Source of the DNA: Strigamia acuminata
Lineage: Eukaryota; Arthropoda; Chilopoda; Geophilomorpha; Linotaeniidae
Assembly (NCBI GenBank): GCA_949358305.1
Contig: CASHSZ010000088.1
Span: 23,912-87,911 of the forward strand
DNA: 64,000 bases
Reading direction: 5' to 3'
Within the stretch, counting starts at the first letter, position 1, and the number at the start of each line of letters is the position of its first letter. Below are positions 20,045 through 31,439 of this stretch, one piece after another. The notes under the pieces were generated by a model. It did not search any database, was not told the DNA's origin, and was given only the letters and a program-made list of their open reading frames with translations. The position numbers and the translations under genes were made by a program.

Positions 20045-21268
20045 ATTGGCCGTAAAATTGGGGCAACTGGGGTCGCTGAGCGGCGGCGGTGGCGGCAGCA
20101 ACGACAGCCCCGACAACTCGCCCCGAAAATAAGTTTCCGCGTCGGCATCCGTTCGTTCGTTCGTTCGTTTAAACGTGCGCGCGGTCGCGTGCATCCTACT
20201 CGTGTCTGACGTGGCGATCGGTACGGAGTAAAAAATATCACCCGAAAAAGAAAGACGATTAAATTTTTAATTCTCCGGTCGTGGCACCGACTCTGCGGTT
20301 CGTACTTTAACCGTTAATTAGATTATCTTCGTCGTAATTTACCGGGAAAAAAAATTTGTAGGGAATCCGTTGTTTCGTATTTTATTTTCATCTTCCGGGG
20401 GTCTCGCGCCGTCCCAGTCGATGGGAGTCTTCCTCAACACGTTCGATGGGTTTTGCCAACACTTTCAGATCGCCAGCGGAACTCGGGCCCGCCGCTCGGT
20501 CGAGCGGCTCAGTACCCGCCGGGCGGCGTGGTAGCCGGGTTCTCGCTTCCAGTGGCTGTAGGCGTCCTTCTTGAACGCCTTCCTCGCTCTCTCGGTCTCA
20601 GACTGGCCTTCGGGACGGTCAAAATAATAAATAAATGAAGAAACAAATAAATCGGAAATAGAACGCGCCCGTCCCGACGAGAATAGGGGCAAATGGTGTC
20701 GTTGAGCGGCGACGACAGCGGCAGCCCCGACGACTTGCCCCGAAAATAAGCTCCCGCACCGGCATCTCTTCGTCCGTCTAAACCCCGCAGCTCGTGCGGT
20801 CGCGTGCATTCTACTCGTGTCCGGTGTGGCGATCGGTACGGGGTTAAAAAAAAATATCACACGCAAAAGGAAAAACGATTAAAATTTTAATTCTTCGGTC
20901 GTGGAACCGACTTTGCGGTCCGTGCTTCAACCGTTAATTAGCTTATCTTCGTCGCAACTCGTCGTAATAAAAATTTCACAGAAAATCAGCCGTTTCGTAT
21001 TTTATTTTCATCTTCCGGGGGTCTCGCGTCGTCGTAGTCGACGCGAGTCTCACCGAACGCGTTCTGCGGGTTCGGCGAGCGTTTTCAGATCGGGGCGGAC
21101 CGTCTCGTATAGTACCGGGCGCGCCTCCCCAACTGACCGGTCGATGGTTATATAGTTTAAAATTTCCTCGACCGAGTAAACGGTCGATGCTTCAGCGTCC
21201 GGTCGATGATGTGGCATTTGTGCGCGTTCATCCCGTGTCTCTCAGACTGGCCTTCGGGCCGGTCAAAA

Positions 21269-21311
<43 letters not shown>

Positions 21312-23580
21312 ATTGGCCGTAAAATTGGGGCAACTGGGGTCGCTGAGCGGCGGCGGTGGCGGCAGCAACGACAGCCCCGACGACTCGCCCCGAAAATAAG
21401 TTTCCGCGTCGGCATCCGTTCGTTCGTTCGTTCGTTTAAACGTGCGCGCGGTCGCGTGCATCCTACTCGTGTCTGACGTGGCGATCGGTACGGAGTAAAA
21501 AAAAATCACCCGAAAAAGGAAAGACGATTAAAATTTTAATTCTCCGGTCGTGGCACCGACTTTGCGGTCCGTGCTTTAACCGATAATTAGGTTATCTTCG
21601 TCGTAATTCGTTGGAATAAAAATTTTATAGAAAATGAGCCGTTTCGTATTTTATTTTCATCTTCCGGGGGTCTCGCGCCGTCGTTGTGGACGGGAGTCTT
21701 CCCGAACACGTTCGATGGGTTTTGCCAACACTTTCAGATCGAACTCGGGACTCGGGCCCGCCGCTCGGTCGAGCGGCGCACAGTACCCGCCGAGCGGCGC
21801 GGTATCCGATATAAAAATACCCTTGCTTAGCCACGGTCTCAGACTGGCCTTCGGGCCGGTCAAAATAATAAATAAAAAAATAAATAAATAAGTCCGAAAA
21901 TGGAACGTATCCGTCCCGACGAATAGATGCGGTTGGGGTCGTTGAGCGACGGCGGCGGCAGCGGCAGCCCCGACGACTCGCCCCGAAAATAAGTTTCCGC
22001 GTCGGCATCCGTTCGTTCGTTCGTTCGTTTAAACGTGCGCGCGGTCGCGTGCATCCTACTCGTGTCTGACGTGGCGATCGGTACGGAGTAAAAAAAATCA
22101 CCCGAAAAAGAAAGACTGTTAAAATTTTAATTCCCCCGTCGTAGAACTGGTTTCGCGGCTCGCCTTCCAACCGTTAATCATTTTATCTTCGTCGCGACAG
22201 ATTCGAATAAAAGTTTTACAAAACAACCGTCGTTTTACATTTTTAAATCATTTCCCGGGGACCATGTACCGTCGCAGTCGACGCGAGTCCCGGTCATCGC
22301 ATCCGATAGACTTTGCGGACGTTTTTCAGATCGAGACCGGAGTACCTGTTGAGTACCAAATGGCCGGTCGGTCGTTGGTGTGGTTCCGCCTCCCGAAATG
22401 TTCGTCGCCATTTTCTGTTGGTCGACTCGCCTACCATCCAATGGTCGGTCGGCGGGTCTCGGTCTCAGACTGGCCTTCGGGCCGGTCAAAAAAAAAAAAA
22501 AAATTAATAAATAAATAAATAAATAAATGACAGTTGGGCTCGTTGAGCGGTGGCGACGGCGGCGGCAACCCCGACGACTCGTCCCAAAAATAAGCTCCCA
22601 CATCGACACTCATCCGTTAGTCTAAACCTCTTGACGTGCATTCTACTCGCGTCCGACAGATACGGTTCGTTGTGGGCATAGAAAACATCCGCACACCGAT
22701 ACGGCATGTTTCGACGTCGATGCGCGACCGCGAAGCCGAGTCCCCGACGACGTACATACTCGCACAAGCGCGTTCGCGCGCGCGATATTGCGTGTGATGC
22801 GATGCCGATGAGCTCGACACGGTCTTTCGACGCGGGCGTCGATAATAATGTCCGTCAACGTGGATAAATGTCCGCAGAGTGCTTTGTGTTTATGGCAACG
22901 CACCGGGACGCAATTAACCAACCACTTACGAAAATTCAAAACATAATTGTTTAACAAAAGGAAACTCGTATAATGTTGAAACGATAAAGAAAACGCAAAA
23001 TTTAGATTCAAATTCAGATTCGAATTGGGTAAGATTAGGTCAGGTTAGACCCACAAACTCTGGGGGAGCGACACGAAAATGAAAAGGGCGCACCTATCGC
23101 TTATAGACGTCTGGCGATCGACAATGGGTGGACGATTAAAGTTTAAATTTCGGATCGTGGTATCGGTTTCGCGGTTCGTATTCCAATAGTTAATCACATT
23201 ATCTTTGTACCAAACGACCGATACAAAAGTTTTGTAAAATATCCGCCGTTTTATATTTTAATTTCACCTTCCGGTTGCCACGCGCTGTCGTAGTTGGTGC
23301 GAATCTCCATCAACGCATTCGACGGGCTTCGAGAGTGATTCCAGTAATCCAGACCAATCCTGGCCCTCGCGGAAATCCGGAGGGTTTTGGTTTTCCGCGA
23401 TTGTTTTACTCACTTCTGTGGTTTTTCTACCGTATGAGTTAATAGATGTTCTTTTGAACGTCTCTCTGTACAGAATACGGGGCAGCTGGCGCCGACAAGC
23501 ACCGGCAGCCCCAAACAATTTGTTCAAAAATAAGCTTCTGCAAGATGTTTCGTAAAAAAAAACCCGACGGGATTCCCATT
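19640..23580 (+). repeat. Tandem block of hairpin-tailed repeat units (family R)
   Basis: Four units of about 600-650 bp (starting near 19640, 20266, 20881 and 21531), a longer fifth unit (about 22126-23115) and a sixth without a hairpin (to about 23580). Each carries ATTTTATTTTCATCTTCCGGG, an inverted GTCGACGCGAG element, and in five units the hairpin GACTGGCC-TTCG-GGCCGGTC followed by (AAAT)n or oligo(A). Hairpins are at 19990-20009, 20601-20620, 21245-21264, 21842-21861 and 22468-22487. An 8-bp stem with a cUUCGg loop ahead of a short-repeat tail resembles the 3' ends of non-LTR elements. No coding capacity is evident, so the family looks non-autonomous. Confidence 0.8.
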
Positions 23581-24128
23581 TTTAACATTATGGTGTTTTT
23601 TTTTTTTATTGCCACCAAAGCGCGCTACCACCGCAAATTTTCCCGCGTTTGCCATGTACGCGCCGAAAACCACAGGCAATGAACTTTTCCACAAACTGAA
23701 AAACAAAATATATGGGTAAGCGCACGTGGACGAATGAAACAAGATTAGCCCGGTTTCGGAATTTATTGGGTCGACGTTTTGTATTCACGCGTGACGGGGG
23801 CACCACATGTGGAAAACGCGCGAATCACGCGCGTCTACGCACATTGGAAACTTAGTATTAACGTTCGTTTCGAGTTAAATAAAAACGACGACCGTGACGA
23901 GGACCTCAAAGACGGCGATAGCAGGATTCGTCGGAACAACGAGGATTGCCAACGAGAGAGACCCGTTCATTTGCCGACGCTCCATAGTTCAAACTTAAAT
24001 CGTTCTCGGACTGCCACCAGATGTCACATCAGCCGCTCACGACATACACACACTTTGGTTCGGCAGCTTATATCAAACGCGCGCGTTTCATCTTCCGTCT
24101 GATCCTCACTACTACCTCGTGTTCGTTG
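23581..24128. other. Spacer and promoter region of the zinc-finger gene, with a shared ORF end
   Basis: The minus-strand end at about 23600-23660 (KICGGSALWWQ then TAA inside CAATAAAAAA) recurs at about 27860-27920 after different upstream sequence. It marks a shared repeat end with its own AATAAA-like signal. The rest, up to the donor at 24129, presumably contains the zinc-finger gene promoter; I see no TATA box. Confidence 0.4.
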
Positions 24129-24263
24129 GTAAGTAAGTTTGATGCTTTGTGTGATTTCTCGGTCAATGGACCACGCCCACGACCACAATCACCTCCCTCT
24201 CCCTCTCTCTCTCTCTCTCCAATTTACTTTCAGTTGTTTACTCGTCTCACAAACAAAAGGAAA

Positions 24264-24813
24264 ATGGCGGAAGCACCACAAGAGGAGGGTGGCGGCAGGT
24301 CATACTCCTGCGCTCTATGCGATGATAAACACCCCGATAGTAAGAAACGGTTATTTATTTACTTATTATTTTATTATTATTTGTTCTATATCTTTTATTT
24401 ATTTTATATACATAAATATTTTTTAATTTTATTTTAATTTTTTTCTTCTTCTTCTTCTCCCCCGCCCCATGTGCCTCAGGACCGAACGGATTCTTCTGCG
24501 TCGACGTCTTTCTCCATCAGCGACAGCGACACAACATCCACAAGGACGTGAAAAATTTCTCGCGCGAGCTCGTCTGTCTGGCATCGGTGAGTGTCCGATT
24601 ATCCTCTTCACTCACACACTAGTTAACTAATTCGTATTTTTATTTTTTCCCCTTTCTTCTTAGGCGTTGAAACGAGTGCACCGACTCAACGGGCGACGCT
24701 GTCCGTTTTGTGCGGCGACGCCCTCTCCCGGGGATCTCGTCACTCATTGGGCGGAGGCACACGATTACCAAGCGCCCGCCGGAAACGATGGAGGTGGCGT
24801 CAATGGACATTAG
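24264..24813 (+). CDS. Two-zinc-finger protein, three coding exons
   Basis: Coding exons 24264..24339 (76 nt), 24480..24586 (107 nt) and 24664..24813 (150 nt) join to a 110-residue protein; a 5' UTR intron runs 24129..24233, ending 30 nt before the ATG. Donors GTAAG and GTGAG, acceptors CCTCAG and TCTTAG. Finger 1: Cys16-x2-Cys19, then His38-x4-His43. Finger 2: Cys74-PF-Cys77-x11-His89-x4-His94. The C-terminus is Gly-rich. The fingers suggest nucleic-acid or protein binding; the family is unrecognised. Finger 2 is matched by the orphan exon at 8.24 kb. Intron 1 contains TTTATT-type microsatellite sequence. Confidence 0.7.
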
Positions 24814-25016
24814 TTTTTATTTAATTTTATTTTTTCCCCATAATTTGCACTGTCCAACTCTTCTTCATTTGCTTTTATTTGTTTTTTACTTTTTATTATT
24901 TATCTATTTATTTAATTTTTTTTTTTTTTTTAATAAAAAAGAAAACAAACAAAAAAAAAATCCACATTAATCATTGTTATTGTTATCATTATTACAAATA
25001 CACGGTCAATTTTTTA

Positions 25017-25298
25017 TTATCCCGCGTCTTCTTTGCCAGCCTCTCGATTCTCTTTCTGAGACTCGTCGCCGTCTCCTTCGTCTTTTTCTGATGTGACTCT
25101 TACCACACCCACATGGACTAACGCGCTCACCACTGAATGCGACAAAAGAACGTCTCCATCTGGAAGCATCTCGACTCTCATGGGGACGTTTCTGTTGCCT
25201 TCATTCTTTCGTTCCTCCTCCTTCGTCGCTCTTTGGACTATAAGATCCACCGTCTTCAACCTGCCCGTCGGCGCACGCGGGATGGAAGCGGCGGACGA
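25017..25298 (-). CDS. Last exon of an unrecognised gene, 93 codons
   Basis: After a CTTTTCCAG acceptor, a phase-0 exon encodes 93 residues to TAA. It has ordinary protein composition: a basic start, a hydrophobic core (DGDVLLSHSVVSALVHVGVV) and an acidic-Lys tail (KDEGDGDESQKENREAGKED). The gene converges with the zinc-finger gene. A candidate upstream exon near 25430 (MKIGQMEVKSEKK) does not join in frame with the donors I can see, so the 5' part is unresolved. The acidic tail after a beta-like core recalls histone-chaperone proteins, but the similarity is too weak to name. Confidence 0.4.
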   Translation of the reverse strand, partial: SSAASIPRAPTGRLKTVDLIVQRATKEEERKNEGNRNVPMRVEMLPDGDVLLSHSVVSALVHVGVVRVTSEKDEGDGDESQKENREAGKEDAG

Positions 25299-25299
25299 C

Positions 25300-26130
25300 T
25301 GGAAAAGGAAAGAAAACAAATAAAAAAATAAAAAATAAACGAAAAAATGAACAAATAGTGAGAATCTCAACGTGATACCCCTTTTTTTCAGATTTCACTT
25401 CCATTTGTCCAATTTTCATTACGAAGTACATTACATTACGTTTCGGTCACGGCTTCCGTCAGATGGCGCTCTGGTTTACTTAAATTTTGCCGTAAATTGC
25501 TTTTTTCGCCTTTGTAACTATATTTGATCCAAAAACTAATGACGCCATCGTTTTCAGCGCCAAATTACACGTAGGAAACCTCATTTAATCATTAAAATTA
25601 TTCAGTTTTAAAAATCAGTCTTTTTCAAATTTCCCACCAAATTTGCCACGCGGTCGCCGACTTCGGTGGATCGTAACGGTACTTTTTCTTGACCAAATTA
25701 AAAAATAAAAGATACAGGCAGGTGCAGATTTGGATTTCCAGTCGAATGAGACTGATTTCAAAATTTATAAATCTCATTTCGAGATAGAAAACAACATTTT
25801 TCAGTTCGCGACGAAGATTTCTGCCTCCATTATAGCTTACGGGATCCGCCGAGTGGCGCTGTTTTCCATTACATTTCGCCGTAATTTAGCATTTTCTTCT
25901 TTTTAACTATATTTAATGCCAATTTCATATTTATAATTGGAAAATAGACCAAAAACTGCACCAGAAAAGTCTACTTTCCAATCGTCCGATTAATTTTTTA
26001 ATTCATTTTTTTGGGATATTACACAAACCGGAAGTACCGGAAGTAGAAACATTACATACAGGTCACGTGACCGGACGTCGAAGACGGACAGACAGAGCCG
26101 TTTCATTATTAGACTTTCTAAACACAAGGT
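25300..26130. other. Spacer without a recognised gene
   Basis: AT-rich, ordinary-complexity sequence with no long ORF. It contains two loosely similar stretches around CCGTAA and AACTATATTT at 25440-25560 and 25800-25940, perhaps an old internal duplication. Confidence 0.35.
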
Positions 26131-26159
26131 TTAGAAGTCTAAAAAATAGAAATGCATTT

Positions 26160-27150
26160 CCCGATCGTAGAATTAATTTTGTGCCACGTGCTCCAATCAT
26201 TAATTAAATTATCTTCGCCGCAACTCACTGCCATAAAAGTTTTATAGAAAACCAATCGTTTCATATTTTATTTCCATCTCCCGGTGGTCTGGCGCCGTCA
26301 TAGTCGACGGAAGTCTCTCCGAACACGTTCAACGGGTTTCACGAACGCTTTCAGATCGAATGCGGAACTCGGGCCCGCCGCTTGGTCGAGCGGCGCAGTA
26401 CCCGCCGAGCGGCGTGGTAGCCGGGTTCTCGCGTATGGCGATAGGGGGTCCTTTCTAAACAAACACCTCTCTCGGTCTCAGACTGGCCTTCGGGTCGGTC
26501 AAAATAATAAATAAATGAATCGGAAATAGAACGCACCCGTTCTCGCTCGGTCTACCGGCGAATGGGAGCAGTTGGGGCCGTTGAGCGGCGACGACAGCAG
26601 CCCTAACGACTCGTCCCGAAAATAAGCTTCCGCACCGACATCCGTTCGCTTATTTAAACCCCATGACGCGCGCGTGGTTGCCTGCATTTTTCGGCTCGTT
26701 TCGACACGTTTCGACGTCGACGCGCGGCCGTGAGCAAAGTCCTCAGCAACATATGGACATGAGTGTGTCTTTGCTCGCGATCTACGCGTTTGAGCGCGTT
26801 ACGACGCGCGATAATGCACGTGATGCGATGGGGGTGAGCGCGACACGGGCTTTTGGCGCGGGCGTCGGTAATGATGTCCGTCAACGTGGATGAATGTCCG
26901 CGAAGTGTTTGGTGTTTATGGCAACGCACCAGGACGCAATTAACAACCAACAAGAATTAAAAATAAAACTGTTTAACAAAAAGAAACTCATATAATGTTG
27001 AAACAATAAAGAAAACGCAAAATTCAGATTCAAATTTAGATTTGAATTAGGTCAGATTAGGCCAGGTTGTAGATCCACAGACTCTCGAGACGACAACAAG
27101 AAAATAAAAAGGATGCGTTTATCGTTTGTAGGTAGAATCTCGCGCCGAGT
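26160..27150 (+). repeat. Family R repeat, long unit
   Basis: Hairpin at 26481-26500 reads GGCC-TTCG-GGTC, where the C-to-T change keeps pairing as G-T. The unit continues with a second module (about 26690-27130) holding TGTCCGTCAACGTGGAT, GGCAACGCACC and ATAATGTTGAAACRATAAAG, also present at 22.68-23.05, 30.55-31.0 and 45.56-45.78 kb. Confidence 0.75.
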
Positions 27151-27179
27151 TAAATAAAAGTCTTTAAAAAATAGAAATC

Positions 27180-27840
27180 GATTTCCCGGTCGTAGAATTA
27201 ATTTTGTGTCATGTGATCCAGTCATTAATTAGATTTTCGTGGTAGATGTTGCGTGAAACAAGATCGTGAACGTCTCAATTGGTTTACGATTTAAATTTCA
27301 TCTCGCAATACACGCTGCACCAACGTAGTCGACGCGAGTTTATATCACTGCACTCGATGGGTTTTGTGAGCATTTTTAGACCAATCGATCGTACAGCTTG
27401 TTTGCTAGTTTCCTTTCGAGGTCGGTAATTAACTCTTTGCACTCAATCTGTACGAGTCGCGGTAGCCGGGTTCTTGCATTCTATGATGCTGTTGGTTCCA
27501 ACGGCGATACGCGTCTCCCGCCTCTCGGTCTCAGACTGGCCTTCGGGCCGGTCAAAAAAAAAGAAAAAAATTAATAAATAGATAAATAAGTCGGGAACAA
27601 AACGCATCCATCCCGACGAATAGTGACAGTTGGGCTCGTTGAGCGGTGGCGAAGGCGGCGGCAACCCCGACGACTCGTCCCAAAAATAAGCTCCCACATC
27701 GACACTCATCCGTTAGTCTAGACCTCGTGACGCGCATTCTACTCGCGTCCGACAGATTCGGTTCGTTGTGGGCATAGAAAACGTCCGCACACCGATACGG
27801 CATGTTTCGACGTCGATGCGCGACCGCGAAGCGTAGTCCC
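27180..27840 (+). repeat. Family R repeat, truncated unit
   Basis: Hairpin at 27534-27553 followed by an A-rich tail. The segment after the tail (about 27610-27830) is nearly identical to about 22525-22735. The unit stops at the shared AATAAA-type segment near 27850. Confidence 0.75.
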
Positions 27841-27849
27841 CGACGGCAT

Positions 27850-28390
27850 TCCCATTTTTAACATTATGGTGTTTTTTTTTTTTTATTGCCACCAAAGCGC
27901 GCTACCACCGCAAATTTTCCAGGAACAAACTAACTCGTTGGTGGACCGCGAGACACAGTACACTGGACAACCGGCGTCCCGTCGTCGTCCATTGACTGGG
28001 GCGCACGTCACCCATCCCGGACAATACCGTAAATTCCATACAATACGCGATGAAAACGATGCGCACTTACAGACAGACATTTTCACATTACATTGCTTGC
28101 GTTATCGCGTATCAAGGTGTTCTTAAACACGCGTACCACTAGAAAGGGCGCACTCGCGTCGGTGCATCGACGCACATTTCACTCACAAATGCGCGCGAAG
28201 AAACGGAGAGATGGAAGGGGAAAGGGAATACAAACGAAGGAAAAAAAATTAGAGGGCAACGATAGGAGAAAAACTCATCTATTAAGTCTCCACAGTGTCG
28301 GATCTGTCGTTGATATTCCGATGGGTGACGAACGACGATAGAGGGGGAGGATCGAATTACTCCCCGGCAATCATCGTCGAAATGGAGAAC
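27850..28390. repeat. Spacer of repeat fragments
   Basis: Starts with the segment shared with 23.58-23.66 kb. The part 28130-28260 (GGTGCA, AAATGCGCGCGAAGAAACGGAGAG) resembles 31.85-31.95 kb. No gene supported. Confidence 0.45.
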
Positions 28391-28399
28391 CCAATTCGC

Positions 28400-28645
28400 T
28401 TATTCACTCGACAATTTGTGTCGTTTTACGAGCTTTATTGTTGATGTTTCGCGCGTGCACGTGTGTGTCTGTGTGTGGCATTTTACAACGGAGTGGCATC
28501 GACGTGTCCATTGGTTGACTCGAGTTCCAACCGTCCCCAACGCCTCGTAAAAATCGACACCGATTTTATGACTTTGAACGACTTTATCGCTAACATTTCC
28601 ATCTGGTTCCCCGTAACGACGTTTCGACCATTGCTCCCCCCACAC
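28400..28645 (-). CDS. Single-exon hypothetical ORF, 81 codons
   Basis: Composition is not repeat-like (MWGEQWSKRRYGEPDGNVSD at the start, a Cys/His/Thr-rich middle), but the frame lies just downstream of the duplicated-exon gene on the same strand and has no recognised domain. It may be chance. No clear polyadenylation signal was found. Confidence 0.2.
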   Translation of the reverse strand: MWGEQWSKRRYGEPDGNVSDKVVQSHKIGVDFYEALGTVGTRVNQWTRRCHSVVKCHTQTHTCTRETSTIKLVKRHKLSSE

Positions 28646-28709
28646 TCCAATTCAAAATTTAATAAGAAATTGTCAAACTTTTCAAATTCTATGATAAAAG
28701 TTGAGTGTT

Positions 28710-29046
28710 TTTATTGTTTACAAAATAAAAACGAAAAATAGAAAAATAAAATAAAAAAAGATTCACAATCGACTCGTCACATCGCCGATTACGCGCCTGG
28801 TTGTGGGTCACTGAGGAAGAGATCAAATTGAATAAACTAAGTGAACAAACTGATGGACGGGCGGACAAATTGAAACGTTGAACCGAATTAATTACCTCGA
28901 CGCCGGACGCCCTGGCAACATCGGTTCGGTGGCCGCAAAACGCGCTAGCATCCTGGCGCGCCCGCGGGATTGACTTGAAAAATAGAAAATAAAATAAAAT
29001 AAATATAAATAAATAAATCAATTCGAATCAAACCAACCAATCGGTC

Positions 29047-29077
<31 letters not shown>

Positions 29078-29482
29078 GTTGAATCGAATTAACTCACCTC
29101 GGCATCGGACGTCCCGGTCCCATCAACTGGGCGCCCGCGAAGCGAACAAACAGTACGGAACGTCCGCGAGGATGGCTTAAAAAATAAATAAATAAATAAA
29201 TAAATAAATGAATAAATAAATCAAACGAGACGTTTGACCGAATTACATCGGTTCCGGAGTCGCGCGCTGGAATGGCGCAACCCGAGCGATGGGTCGAATG
29301 TGACCGGGTTCGGTCCACTGCCACGATGACGACTGGGGCGGATCAATTGGCTGACAACTGAATGAACAAAGAAATAAAGAAATGAAGAAACGGATAAACG
29401 AACGATCGAAACCGGTCGGTCGAATCTCTCACCTTGCATCATCGCCGTCGTTGTTGTGGTCGTTTTTCTCGTTTTTGTTCAT
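28710..29482 (-). CDS. Small gene with a duplicated 78-nt exon, five exons
   Basis: Exons: e1 to 29433, e2 29357..29227, e3 29175..29098, e4 28973..28896, e5 from 28810 with AATAAA at 28715..28710. From the ATG at 29442 the frame stays open through e1-e4 (99 residues) and meets TGA as the first codon of e5. Exons 3 and 4 are both 78 nt, phase 0, end in similar codons (GTGTSDAE and ARASGVE) and share flanking intron sequence, so one is a copy of the other. An earlier ATG at 29482, 3 nt after a TTCCAG acceptor, gives another frame (MNKNEKNDHNNDGDDAR) that ends in exon 2. Product unrecognised, Arg/Ser-rich. Introns carry AAAT and AAAAC arrays. Confidence 0.45.
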
Positions 29483-29489
29483 CGTCTGG

Positions 29490-30055
29490 AACATAGAAAT
29501 TAAATTAAAGTCGAATGCAAAGGAAAATAAAATAACGGCTAAGAAAAAATAAAAAATTTCAAGTCACGTCTGTCAAATGAGCGAGCGAGCGGTGCCCGAC
29601 CGAACCAACACAGGCGTTCGTGTTTGCACGCGCGTGTTAATTGATACGTTGTCGAGAGAGGCGTAGAGGTAATCGAGGGTTGTTTTTTTTTCAATTTGTC
29701 GATCGATTGACTGATAAATGTGACGGTAGAACGGTCAACTACTCACTTTTTGGAAGATGGAAACACGACGTTGTCTGTCCCGCGCGTGATCACTATCGAT
29801 GCATAGAGCGACACCAAGTGACATAATCCGGAAACATGGCGGCTGTCTGTCTCCATCCTCTCGGCACACGGTTCCACGCGGCGGGTATCTCCGTCCACTC
29901 GACCAATCGTCGTATTCGTTGTTATCCTTTTTAGTTTTTTTTTTTTTTCTTTTTTTTTTCTTTCTTTTTTTTTCTTTTTTTCTTTTTTAGGCGAGTAAAT
30001 AAAACTGACTGAAATAAAAATTCCCATCCATCCACCCATTTCGTTTTGTTTTTTA
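29490..30055. other. 5' region of the duplicated-exon gene and spacer
   Basis: No gene supported. Contains a T-rich run with (TTTC) interruptions at about 29935-29985, likely microsatellite. The region upstream of 29490 presumably includes the non-coding first exon and promoter of the minus-strand gene. Confidence 0.3.
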
Positions 30056-30059
30056 ACGT

Positions 30060-31430
30060 GACGATTCTGAGTAATTACGTCACACCGTGTACCCCAACCA
30101 TTAATCAGATTATCACGATAGATGTCGCGTGAAATGAGATTGTGAACGCTTAAACTGGTCTACGGTTTAAATTCCATTTCGCGATGCACGGCGCGCCATC
30201 ATAAATGACGCGAATTTCGGTCACTGCATCCGATGGATCTACTAACACCTTCAGACCAACCGGGACTGATTCGAGCCCTCGCAGAAATCCGGGGGGTTTC
30301 GGTCACAAAAGTCTGCATTCGGGTTGCGCAACCACTCTATTGTTCAGCCGTTGGTCAACCGGGGCAGTTGGCACCGACGAGCGTCGACAGTCCCAACAAA
30401 TTCTTCCAAAATAAACTCTCACATCGACATCACAACGTTCCGCCGGTACAAACAAACAAACAGTTATGAAAAACACTTGGTTTATCTATTTATTTATTTA
30501 TTTATTTGTCCGTTCGTTTACACACACTCTCTTTGCACATGACAGATTCGGCACCTGGTCGTAGAAAATTTCAATATTTTGATGCAACACGTTCTGGTGT
30601 CAGTGCGCGATCGTGAGCGAAGTCCTCGACAATGTGCTCGCATGAGCGTGTCTTTGTTTGCCATGCACACGCGTGAACGCGTTCCCACGCGCGATAATAT
30701 GCGAGGTGCGATGTATGTAAGCGCGACATGGATTTTTGACACCGGCATCGATAATAATGTTCACCAACGTGGATAAATGTCCGAAGGTGTCCGGTGCTTA
30801 TGGCAACGCACCGGGACGCAGTTAAATAGCAAGTAGAATTAAAAATATAATTGTTTAATAAAAGGAAACTCTCATAATGTTGAAACGATAAAGCAAACGC
30901 AGAATTCAGATCCAAACTCAGATTCGAATTAGGTCAGATTAGGCCAGGTTATAGATCCACAAACTCCCGAGACGCGACAAGAAAATGAAAAGGACGCGTT
31001 TATCACTTATAGGTGCCTGGCGATCGACAACGAGCGGACGATTAAAGTTTAAATTTCGGATCTTGGAACCGGTTCCGCGGTTCGTATTCCAATGATTAAC
31101 GAGATTATCTTCGTAGCAACCGACTGGAACAAAAGTTTCGTAAAATATCCGCCGTTTCATATTTTAATTTTACCTTCCAGAGTTGACGTCCCGTCGGAGT
31201 CGACGCGAGTTCTAATCACCGCGTCCGCTGCATTTTGCGAAAGCCTTCAGACCGAGAGCAGAGCGAGGGGCCGTCGTCTGCTCGGTCGAGCGGCACAGTA
31301 CCCACCGAGTGGCGCGGTGCCCGAGTTCTTCTGGCGCCAGTGCCTATATGTGTCACACTTGCACGCCCCTCTCGGTCTCAGACTGGCCTTCTGGTCAGTC
31401 ACAATAACAAATCAAAAATAAGCTACACAA
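30060..31430 (+). repeat. Two family R units head to tail
   Basis: The first unit (about 30060-31030) lacks the hairpin but has the CAGTCCCAACAAATTCTTCC element and the second module. The second (31031-31430) ends in a decayed hairpin at 31381-31400 (GACTGGCC TTCT GGTCAGTC) and a short AATAAC tail. Confidence 0.7.
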
Positions 31431-31439
31431 CTGACAAAA

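Noticed and set aside
19740-22170. Many 60-180 codon ORFs in the family R block
   Set aside because: Repeated in each unit in different frames, running into (AAAT)n as IYLF repeats; no conservation of frame.
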